This document shows positions 35,679 to 43,531 of a stretch of DNA of 46,856 nt, in pieces. How positions within the stretch are numbered: the stretch's first letter is position 1; each line of letters starts with the position of its first letter. Below the pieces are notes generated by a model. The model did no database searches, was not told the DNA's origin, and saw only the letters and a list, made by a program, of their open reading frames with translations. This DNA is from a virus: positions 1-46,856 of the IMG/VR virus record IMGVR_UViG_3300044825_002732; one strand, written 5' to 3'. A program made the translations under genes and the position numbers.

Positions 35679-37353
35679 TCTTACCGCCTTTTGGTTGTGG
35701 AATTTCTATGTTTGTTGCCTGTACTGTTGGTTCCATGGGAACTTCTCCATTGACTCCATTTTCTACACTTTGAGTTTGATCTTGTGGAATTGGATTTCCC
35801 ATTTCATCTACTGGAGCGTTTGGATCTGGAAGAATTCCTTTTGCAATTTCATCTTCAATTTGAGCATCAATTTCAATAATTTCGGAATCAGTTTGCCTGA
35901 GAATTTTTTTACGAACATATTCTGTAGAATAATATTTTCCAATATAAGGTTCTACAGTTGTCGCTAAAGTTAACCTATTTGTCAATAATTCTGCTTCTTT
36001 TAGTTCAGCAAAATGATTATCATATAGAAAATCATATTGGATGTGATCGCTCAATTGTTCCCAGTCTTCTGGAGAAACAATATTTTTTAATAGTAATTGT
36101 GTGCGTAGAATATCATTAAACAGATTAGAAAATCTTTTTCTTAATCTGCCAACAAATTTTGAGAACATTAATTCATCACGAAGAATTTCGGAAGATCTAC
36201 CAAGATTAAATCCATCTCCACCACCAGCAATTCTAGTTTCTGGAACTCCAAGTGCTCTATAAAGTTTTTTCTGGAAATATTCAATGTCTGTAAGTTCTCC
36301 TAAATTTTGTCCTCCAGGTAAAGTTGTAATTTCAGTTCCTCTACCACCTTCTCTTCTTGGAAGCCAAAAATCTTCAAGCATACTCATAAATTTACGATCA
36401 TCACGAACTTCTCCAGTATTAGCATCGTAAACAAGTTTATTACGGTAACGACTCATTACCTCTTTGAGGTATTGCTCTGCTTTTACTTTTGGGAGATTGC
36501 CAACATCAATATAAAAAATTCTTCTTTCAGGTGCTCTTGATAATCTATAAATTACAAGAGAATCTTCAATCATTCTCAACTGATTAAGTGCTTTGATTGC
36601 TTTATGTAAATATGACAGAATAGTTCCTTTATTTCTATCAACTAATCCAGATGTGCAATAAGTTATAGCATCTTTTGCAATTTTAACACCTTTTTTTGAT
36701 CCTCCAGTAATTGTACCAGATGGAAAATTGGGAGTAGGAGTGTAAATAAAATATTCTTCAATATCTGGAAAATTATATTGTTCTGAATCTGTTTTTAATC
36801 TTAAATTAAGATTTCTATATCCATTTTCTCCATTTTCGGTATTTTTTTCTTGCCTCACATGCTTAATTTTCATAGGATCGATATATCTCAATTCCTGAAT
36901 TCCTGCTTCAGGATTTTTTTGATCGATTACTTTCAAATAAAATAAACGACCATCAATATACCAGTTCCTAAAAATTTCATGGCACTTTTTATCAAAGTCC
37001 ATGATTTCTTTAATATATCTAAATTCTGCTCTTATTACTTCTTTTAATCTGTCACTTGCATTTAAATTTGATAACTCAATTTCTACTGGAGAATCATATA
37101 AGTCACTTACAATTGCTTCATTTACGACACTTTCAATAGCATTATCACACTCTGGATGAAGTGCCATCTCACGATATCTACGAATTAGATCATATTCTGT
37201 ACGATATACACCTTCAATATCTACATATTGACCATAAAATCCGGATTGAATAAAATAATCAACCCCGTCCTCATTATTAGGAGGAACGGGGGCAACTATA
37301 GATTTAGATTTTTTAACGTTATCCTCAATTGAAAAACCAAAAAGTTTTGCCAT
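35674..37353 (-). CDS. gp20: Portal protein (gp20)
   Basis: A 559-residue dodecameric portal, the vertex through which DNA is packaged and to which the neck attaches. Family blocks are YRTEYDLIRRYREMALHPEC, EIEYFQKKLYRALGVPETRI and DHIQYDFLYDNHFAELKEAE. The last ~60 residues are Pro/Gln/Glu-rich and probably flexible. Length is near T4 gp20 (524). gp20 is a common marker gene for marine T4-like phages. A short gap separates it from gp19 upstream. Confidence 0.97.
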   Translation of the reverse strand: MAKLFGFSIEDNVKKSKSIVAPVPPNNEDGVDYFIQSGFYGQYVDIEGVYRTEYDLIRRYREMALHPECDNAIESVVNEAIVSDLYDSPVEIELSNLNASDRLKEVIRAEFRYIKEIMDFDKKCHEIFRNWYIDGRLFYLKVIDQKNPEAGIQELRYIDPMKIKHVRQEKNTENGENGYRNLNLRLKTDSEQYNFPDIEEYFIYTPTPNFPSGTITGGSKKGVKIAKDAITYCTSGLVDRNKGTILSYLHKAIKALNQLRMIEDSLVIYRLSRAPERRIFYIDVGNLPKVKAEQYLKEVMSRYRNKLVYDANTGEVRDDRKFMSMLEDFWLPRREGGRGTEITTLPGGQNLGELTDIEYFQKKLYRALGVPETRIAGGGDGFNLGRSSEILRDELMFSKFVGRLRKRFSNLFNDILRTQLLLKNIVSPEDWEQLSDHIQYDFLYDNHFAELKEAELLTNRLTLATTVEPYIGKYYSTEYVRKKILRQTDSEIIEIDAQIEDEIAKGILPDPNAPVDEMGNPIPQDQTQSVENGVNGEVPMEPTVQATNIEIPQPKGGKI

Positions 37354-37384
37354 TTTATAAGTTTAAGATGCTAGTATGTTTTAT

Positions 37385-37975
37385 TTAGTTAATGTCTTCA
37401 CCACCAGCAGAAGGTGAATTACCTTTAACTGCTTCCCACCAAAGAATTTGGAATTCGCAAGTAAACTCTTGAATTGTGCTAGTTCCATAGTCAAGTGGGA
37501 TCGCGCCTAAAGATGTTGGGAAAATATCATAGAAATGATATGCCCTTAAAGTTGAACCATCACGATCTAGTTGGTAAACAAAAGCATCTGCAGTATATGC
37601 TGATGGATCTGTCTCACCAGTGTTGTCAGAAACTCTATTAATTTTATTCATCCAATTTTCCATCGCTGAGCGAATGGCGAAATCGGTATCATTGATAACT
37701 GTTACAGTCCAACTTTCAAATGATCTGTCTCCTGCAACTTTGAGAGTTCTTCCTCTAAATGGAACATCAAGAGATGCAACATTAGATGCTGGAAGATTAG
37801 CTCCCTTGACTAAAAATCTTGCTTTATCAAGAACATTAGTGTCTGTTGCAGCAATATCTGGGAAGGATAGCACAACTTCAAAGAGATTACTTCTGGCACC
37901 ACCACCAGTTAGTTTGCTCTTGAAGTCAGTAATTTTTCTTAATGGTGGTGGATTTAGTTGATTTCTAGTTGCCAT
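37385..37975 (-). CDS. gp19: Tail tube protein (gp19)
   Basis: A 196-residue tube protein whose hexamers stack inside the sheath. Family blocks are SNLFEVVLSFPDIA, LVKGANLPASNVASLDVPFR, GRTLKVAGDRSFESWTVTVI and HFYDIFPTSLGAIPLDYGTS. Length is slightly above T4 gp19 (163). It follows gp18 by 19 bases, as in T4, so both come from the late promoter at 40191-40198. Confidence 0.95.
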   Translation of the reverse strand: MATRNQLNPPPLRKITDFKSKLTGGGARSNLFEVVLSFPDIAATDTNVLDKARFLVKGANLPASNVASLDVPFRGRTLKVAGDRSFESWTVTVINDTDFAIRSAMENWMNKINRVSDNTGETDPSAYTADAFVYQLDRDGSTLRAYHFYDIFPTSLGAIPLDYGTSTIQEFTCEFQILWWEAVKGNSPSAGGEDIN

Positions 37976-37994
37976 AGTTTTTTAAACCTCTAAA

Positions 37995-40154
37995 TTAAAA
38001 GTTTCCGATAACTTCTTCAAAATCAACACCAGTCTTGGTGGCAATAAAGTTCAGTCCAATGAAATTAATCGATCTTGATGGTTTAATATAAATGTCAGCA
38101 ATAAATTCATTGTTATCAATAACAGCAGCTGTGTTGTTAGTTTCATCACAAATAACAACATAATCAAAAATTCCCCTCTTTGCTTGAACATCACGTAAGA
38201 AAGGTTCAATTGTATTTACGAAATTAGTTCTTGTGATTTCATCATTAAATTCAAACAACGCATCTTTTGCTGCCTGAGAAATGGCATTTTCGATATAAAC
38301 AAAGAGGCGACGAACGTTAATTCTATCAAACGCAGATGCCTTAGCAAGTCCAGTTTTATCACCAAATAGAATAATGCCTGATCCAGGAGAGAAAATTATT
38401 GGATTAACTCTATTTGAATAAAGTCTATCTCTTTGAGATTTTGTTGGATTATATGCTAATTTAACTGAATTTAAAATTGCACCTCTTGTTGTTCCTGCAG
38501 GTGAATACCATGGGAAATTATTAATATCATTACGAGCACAAAGACCAGCAATATCACCATTTAGAGGAACATATCTAAATGTATCTGCAAATCTATCATA
38601 CATGTACTTGTATCCACTATCAAAAACTGCATAAGAAGAAGATGCAACTGAACTATAGAAAGAAATTATTCTTTCAGTAATAGTTTCTGCAGAATTTACA
38701 GTAACTGAAGTTTGCGTAGAAGTATCAGTTAAAGAAGAACCTCGATATGGTGAAATAAATGCAATTGCATCTTTTCTTAATTCTGCAACTGAAATTAACT
38801 TATTTGCAAGTGCTTGAGCAGTAAAAATATCATACGCAGCAGATCCCATTAGTAAAAAGTCAATAGTATAATTTTCAGTAGATTCAAATAAATCATATCC
38901 AGAAGAAAGATCTGCAAGAGATGATGATAAAGAACCGGAGGTTGTAATTCCAGTATTACCATTATAATCTTTTCCACCACTTAATCTATTTGTTGAAGAT
39001 CCTGTAGCCGCAAAAATGACACCATCAGTTTCTTGATCCCAACCTACATCAGATTCTAAATTAAATTCTGAAGAAAATCCAGTTGTTACTATTCCTATAG
39101 GAGCACCTAGTCCGAAAATATATTCAGAATTATTTGCGAGATATTTTCTCCAATATGATGGACTACCTACAGAGAAAACTGCATCAGATGCTTTTGATAG
39201 ACTTAAATGTTTTTCAAGAATAGTTCCAGCATTTCCACTAATTGATCCAGTTGTATCAATTACAACTACATGAATTTCATCAAATCTTGAGTTTCTTGAT
39301 GCTGCATATGCAGAAGTTCCTGGTCTAGGTGCAACATTATTCCATGGAATAGATGTTGAGGTTGTTAATCCAATAGTTTGTTGATCAAACCAGTCAAGTG
39401 TTGATGTATATAAAGATGTTGTGAAAGGTGATGATTGACCATTTGTATGAATTGCAACAAATGCAGTTGAAGAGAATGAATAAACACCACTTTGCTGATA
39501 ATCTACTTGTGTTTCAGTCCCTCCTGCAGAAACTGCACTTAAAACCTTAACTTCAATTTTATCAATATCTACACCTGTAATTATTCCTTTTAAATATCCA
39601 TCTAAAACTGATGTTGTTCCAGATCCTGGATTAATTTTTCCAGTTAATGATTGGGTAATACCATAACCAACTTGAATGGAAGTTGTATTAATTCCAGTTA
39701 AAATTTGATCTGCTTTGGAATCTATAAATGCTACTCCAAGTCCATTAGACCAAGATCCTGGATTTTTAGATGCAACTACAACATTAGAAAGAATATTTTC
39801 ATCATAACCTAAATCATTGTAATGCTCTAAACTATCAATTTTAACACTAGATGCTGTACCAACAAAACCATTGGTTAATTGATCATCATTTGATCTTACA
39901 ATCCTCATTGAACCACCATACGCCAAATATGATGATGCAACCATCCAATGCTCGTAATGTTTATCAGTGGAGTGTGGTTTTCCAAAAATAGTCAATAAAT
40001 CATTTTCATTTTCCACTAGAGTTGGAAGATTTACAGGTCCTTTAGAAAATGGAGCTACAAGTGCTCCAATTTTATTTGATGATGGTGTTACTCTTCCTAG
40101 TGTTAAATCAATTTCCTTTACTACAATTCCAGGAGATGCTAAATTTAGCGGCAT
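37995..40154 (-). CDS. gp18: Tail sheath protein (gp18)
   Basis: A 719-residue contractile sheath protein, slightly longer than T4 gp18 (659). The N-terminal SPGIVVKEIDLTLGRV and the following GALVAPFSKGPVNLPTLVEN are typical. The C-terminal third (VNPIIFSPGSGIILFGDKTG, INVRRLFVYIENAI, GLNFIATKTGVDFEEVIGNF) is the conserved inner domain that grips the tube. The extra length lies in the variable outer domains (about 200-450). A perfect TATAAATA is 37 bases upstream. Confidence 0.96.
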   Translation of the reverse strand: MPLNLASPGIVVKEIDLTLGRVTPSSNKIGALVAPFSKGPVNLPTLVENENDLLTIFGKPHSTDKHYEHWMVASSYLAYGGSMRIVRSNDDQLTNGFVGTASSVKIDSLEHYNDLGYDENILSNVVVASKNPGSWSNGLGVAFIDSKADQILTGINTTSIQVGYGITQSLTGKINPGSGTTSVLDGYLKGIITGVDIDKIEVKVLSAVSAGGTETQVDYQQSGVYSFSSTAFVAIHTNGQSSPFTTSLYTSTLDWFDQQTIGLTTSTSIPWNNVAPRPGTSAYAASRNSRFDEIHVVVIDTTGSISGNAGTILEKHLSLSKASDAVFSVGSPSYWRKYLANNSEYIFGLGAPIGIVTTGFSSEFNLESDVGWDQETDGVIFAATGSSTNRLSGGKDYNGNTGITTSGSLSSSLADLSSGYDLFESTENYTIDFLLMGSAAYDIFTAQALANKLISVAELRKDAIAFISPYRGSSLTDTSTQTSVTVNSAETITERIISFYSSVASSSYAVFDSGYKYMYDRFADTFRYVPLNGDIAGLCARNDINNFPWYSPAGTTRGAILNSVKLAYNPTKSQRDRLYSNRVNPIIFSPGSGIILFGDKTGLAKASAFDRINVRRLFVYIENAISQAAKDALFEFNDEITRTNFVNTIEPFLRDVQAKRGIFDYVVICDETNNTAAVIDNNEFIADIYIKPSRSINFIGLNFIATKTGVDFEEVIGNF

Positions 40155-40190
40155 CTTTATTCTCCTACAAGTCCAGAATTATTCTAAAAG

Positions 40191-40198
40191 TATTTATA
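40191..40198 (-). promoter_or_regulatory. T4-type late promoter (TATAAATA) for gp18-gp19
   Basis: TTTATAAATACT on the minus strand in the 62-base gap after gp17, 37 bases before the gp18 ATG. Confidence 0.75.
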
Positions 40199-40216
40199 AA
40201 TTCCAGACCCTTTATT

Positions 40217-41938
40217 CTATCTATATTCCCACATATAAGATTTATCACCATATTCATCTAAATTCCAAACTTCTAAAGTATCATTCTCATATTTTGAATT
40301 TGATAAAATCCATCTGTCTCCAGTTTCTTCATCAATTGTAACTCCCATGTCATCTAATCCATCAGAAATAAATCCAAAAGGTGCCATATCTTGCTCAATC
40401 TGATTTTTTTGTTCTTCATAAATTCTTTTACGAACATCATTGTCCGTCATTTCCTTGAAATAATCTTGTGCTACTAACCAAGAAAATATCACAAGACACA
40501 TTGCCAAATCATCATTACATCCTTCTTCTGCCTCAAAAGAATTATGTTTTTGAGCAAATGTTGTTAATTCACTAATAATTTCATAATCACTAACAAGTAA
40601 TTTATCATCCTCAAGTAAAGTTTTTAAGTTAGAACATCCTAACTTTTTAACTGCAGCGGTCATACGAACCCCAAGTTGAGATTTTTTACCACTGAAACCG
40701 GATCCAACAATTTGACCAGCACGACCACGCATAGCGCACATGAGAACATTATCATATTCTAAATCAAAGTGTAAAATATTTGCTACCTGATCACCGATAT
40801 CATTAACTTCAATAAGTAACCAAGCATCGTTATATCCTTTTGCAACTTCATTAATAATACTTGGAAATAACATTGGTTTAATTTCATTATTTCTATATTT
40901 TGCTACCGCTTTGTATGGAAAATTGGTAATATCAAAAACAATAAATGCTGAGTAATCATTCCCAAGTCCTCTTGCAACATCGACAGTTATAAGATAATTG
41001 TGCTCTTCTTTTGGATGTTCATAAACATCTAGCCCAGCATTTCTTTTAATTGGTTCATCATATACCAAATTTCTAAGTTTTGATGGATTGATAAGAGTAT
41101 TGACAGAACCTAAGAATTCACATTCAAACTCTACCTTAAACTGTTGTTCGGAGGTGTTTGCAATTGTCTGCTCTTTCCAGTGCTCGTCTCTGCCAGGAAC
41201 TTCAGACCAATGAACATCTGTTGGTACATATTCGTTCTTACCTTTTTCCGAATCATGCCACATGCGGTAGAAATGATTCATACCGCGAGGCGTTGATACT
41301 ATGATTACTTTGGTTGATTTACCAGAAGAAATAGTAGGATAAACAGAAGCGAAGAAGTCGTCAGCAATATGGTTAGGAATAAACGCAAATTCGTCCAGGA
41401 ATATAATATTATAAGAGCCACCGCGTACCGCAGAGGCGCTAGTAGAAGCAGCAATAATTTTTGAACCATTTTCTAACTCCAGTGAACCTTTGTTCCAGGA
41501 TAGAATACCCTGTTGCATCCACTTAGGAAGGTTTTCATATGCAAGTTGCAATCTCTGAAGAAGATCTCTGGCAGTGGATGCTTTGTTTGCCAGAATAGCT
41601 ATATTAACGTTGTCATTAAAAACTGCATAATGTAACAAATATGAAACACAAGTTGTTGATTTACCCGTCTGACGGGGCATCTTACAGATATTGAATCTAT
41701 GGTCGTGGAATCTTTGAATTAATTTCTCCTGGAATGGATACATCTTGAAGGGAACAAGACCATGATCGAGAGAAACAATCTTAATATAATTTCTTGCAAA
41801 GTAAACTGGATCCTCTTTACATTTAAGGAATTCAATAATCTGTTCCTCAGTCCATTGAATAGGTGTATTTGCTCTCTTTAAATTTGGATTAGAGAGATAT
41901 GCATCAGACTGTTTGAGTTGAATATCTTCAATTGGCAT
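40217..41938 (-). CDS. gp17: Terminase large subunit (gp17)
   Basis: A 573-residue packaging motor and nuclease. ATPase part: MPRQTGKST (88-95) as Walker A, YNIIFLDEFAFIP as Walker B with the catalytic Glu, and VSTPRG as the coupling motif. Nuclease part (RNase H-like): VDVARGLGNDYSAF, LIEVNDIGD and CNDDLAMCLV, carrying the metal-binding acidic residues. It moves DNA into the head through gp20, with gp16. Length is slightly below T4 (610). It follows the 41944-43218 virion gene by 5 bases. Confidence 0.97.
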   Translation of the reverse strand: MPIEDIQLKQSDAYLSNPNLKRANTPIQWTEEQIIEFLKCKEDPVYFARNYIKIVSLDHGLVPFKMYPFQEKLIQRFHDHRFNICKMPRQTGKSTTCVSYLLHYAVFNDNVNIAILANKASTARDLLQRLQLAYENLPKWMQQGILSWNKGSLELENGSKIIAASTSASAVRGGSYNIIFLDEFAFIPNHIADDFFASVYPTISSGKSTKVIIVSTPRGMNHFYRMWHDSEKGKNEYVPTDVHWSEVPGRDEHWKEQTIANTSEQQFKVEFECEFLGSVNTLINPSKLRNLVYDEPIKRNAGLDVYEHPKEEHNYLITVDVARGLGNDYSAFIVFDITNFPYKAVAKYRNNEIKPMLFPSIINEVAKGYNDAWLLIEVNDIGDQVANILHFDLEYDNVLMCAMRGRAGQIVGSGFSGKKSQLGVRMTAAVKKLGCSNLKTLLEDDKLLVSDYEIISELTTFAQKHNSFEAEEGCNDDLAMCLVIFSWLVAQDYFKEMTDNDVRKRIYEEQKNQIEQDMAPFGFISDGLDDMGVTIDEETGDRWILSNSKYENDTLEVWNLDEYGDKSYMWEYR

Positions 41939-41943
41939 AAAAA

Positions 41944-43218
41944 TTACCTTTGTTCAATCCAGTTCAATACTGCAAGTGCCTTTTTATTGGTATTGGGAGA
42001 TGCACAAGCAAGTGTAAAAGTATCACTGACTGTACCAATACCTGATCTTGCAAGTTGCAAATCTGCAAGTCTATCAATCTCAATCAAAGTAGAACCACCA
42101 GAAACTATGAATCCAGAAAGAATATCTCTACCGCCAGAAAGTGCAGTTGCAGAAGTGTCATATTGAACAAATGAATCTACATCTGCATGATTCGTCCAGT
42201 TTGGATTAGTTAATGTTGCATTCTGCAAAAGTTTCCAATACACATTTGTGTTATCATTTGTTACTGCTTGTAAAGATCGTAAAAGCATTACTGCATTTAA
42301 AGCAGTTGATTTAAGACGCAAACTTACAATGGGATAAAACACATTATCTACAGTCATTGTAGTTCCAGTAATACCATTAGATTGACTCAAAAGAGTTCCA
42401 AGTTTATCTACATTACCATCTTGGATAAGAGAATTGGAACCCTGATACATGTAATGAGTTCCTGCAACTCCAGTTACATTCTCAATCTCAAGACGAATGG
42501 GAAGGAATGGGGTAGAACACCAAACTTTATCAAGATTGTTTGAATTATAAAATGTGTGACTTTTAATAGTTTCACCTTCCATTAACCAACCAAACTCTAC
42601 TGTTCCTGCGCCATACCACTCATAACTAATGGAAATCATTTGCTGTTTTGTTGGATCTGCAGTTACTCCAGTCCAACCATTACCATCAAACTTTTCACCA
42701 TTCCATTCATCTCTGAATACTCTTCTTTCTGTGGTAATTCCAGATGTAGTGGTACGAATTACATAAGAATATGTTCCCCCATTATCCTCAAAGTAAGCAC
42801 CATTACTATCATCAAATAATCCAAATCTTCTACGAATACCTACCTGTGGAGCATCAAGACGAATTGCGAATGCAAGTGTTGCTGGTCTTCCAGGAATATA
42901 TCTCATCACGTTCTTGGTTTGTCTTATAACCTTACTACCAGCAGTAGAACCAACTTGCATAGTAACATTACTGGAATATTGGTTCCAGGTTGCAGTTCCA
43001 ACTCCAACTACTCTTTCATCCCAAACATCAGTTTCTTTGCCATACTGAAAGGTATTAAAGAAAACTGTTTGAAAAGGTGCAGTCTTTAATCTATTATTAT
43101 TAGAAAACTGAGGTCTCCAGTCTGTCTGGTTTCCCCAGTGATCTGCAATATTGTAAACTTCAAATAAAGTCCTTTCTTGATTTAGAAAGTCTTGTGTATT
43201 TCTATTCCACTGAGCCAT
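41944..43218 (-). CDS. Large beta-rich virion structural protein
   Basis: A 424-residue protein starting MAQWNRNTQDFLNQERTLFE with YNIADHWGNQTDW soon after. Much of it resembles a jelly-roll or lectin-type sandwich: RPATLAFAIRLDAPQVGIRR, GRFGLFDD-type turns, QMISISYEWYGAGTVEFGWL. This is like adhesin or fibre domains in cyanophage virions. There is no T4 homologue in this position between gp16 and gp17, so it is an inserted structural gene. I recall similar proteins next to terminase genes in marine myophages. Receptor binding or capsid decoration are both possible. Confidence 0.7.
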   Translation of the reverse strand: MAQWNRNTQDFLNQERTLFEVYNIADHWGNQTDWRPQFSNNNRLKTAPFQTVFFNTFQYGKETDVWDERVVGVGTATWNQYSSNVTMQVGSTAGSKVIRQTKNVMRYIPGRPATLAFAIRLDAPQVGIRRRFGLFDDSNGAYFEDNGGTYSYVIRTTTSGITTERRVFRDEWNGEKFDGNGWTGVTADPTKQQMISISYEWYGAGTVEFGWLMEGETIKSHTFYNSNNLDKVWCSTPFLPIRLEIENVTGVAGTHYMYQGSNSLIQDGNVDKLGTLLSQSNGITGTTMTVDNVFYPIVSLRLKSTALNAVMLLRSLQAVTNDNTNVYWKLLQNATLTNPNWTNHADVDSFVQYDTSATALSGGRDILSGFIVSGGSTLIEIDRLADLQLARSGIGTVSDTFTLACASPNTNKKALAVLNWIEQR

Positions 43219-43221
43219 AAA

Positions 43222-43530
43222 TCATTCACTCCACGATAATCTTTCTGGTCTGTATCTTTTTGCGTTTTTTACAGTTACTGAATTTGTAGTTATTGGATAA
43301 ATGTTATGAACAATTGCTCCAGGATATTCTCCCTGAAGTTGCTCTGCAAGTGCATTCTTATCCATAATATTGCCTTCAACTTCCATACGATAAAGTCTAC
43401 CCTGCCAAACTACATCAGCAAGAAAAGACTCTCTAGTAGTTTCTGGTTGTGGTGAGTTCATATAGAGATTTCCATTAAAATCTCCTGCAATATTAATACT
43501 TTCTGAAAGAAATTGTTGAAATGATTTCAT
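43222..43530 (-). CDS. 102-residue protein with capsid-targeting-like N-terminus
   Basis: Starts MKSFQQFLSESINIAGDFNG. The first ten residues match the T4 targeting tag MKTYQEFIAE at 4 positions identically, with conservative changes elsewhere, and end in L-S-E, the same site as gp23 (FLSE). Residues 12-102 form a compact alpha/beta domain (LADVVWQGRLYRMEVEG, LAEQLQGEYPGAIVHNIYPI). I recall related proteins near terminase in cyanophages. Predicted: tag removed by gp21, domain left inside the head. It lies 1 base after the composite protein gene and 3 before the structural gene. Confidence 0.7.
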   Translation of the reverse strand: MKSFQQFLSESINIAGDFNGNLYMNSPQPETTRESFLADVVWQGRLYRMEVEGNIMDKNALAEQLQGEYPGAIVHNIYPITTNSVTVKNAKRYRPERLSWSE

Positions 43531-43531
43531 T

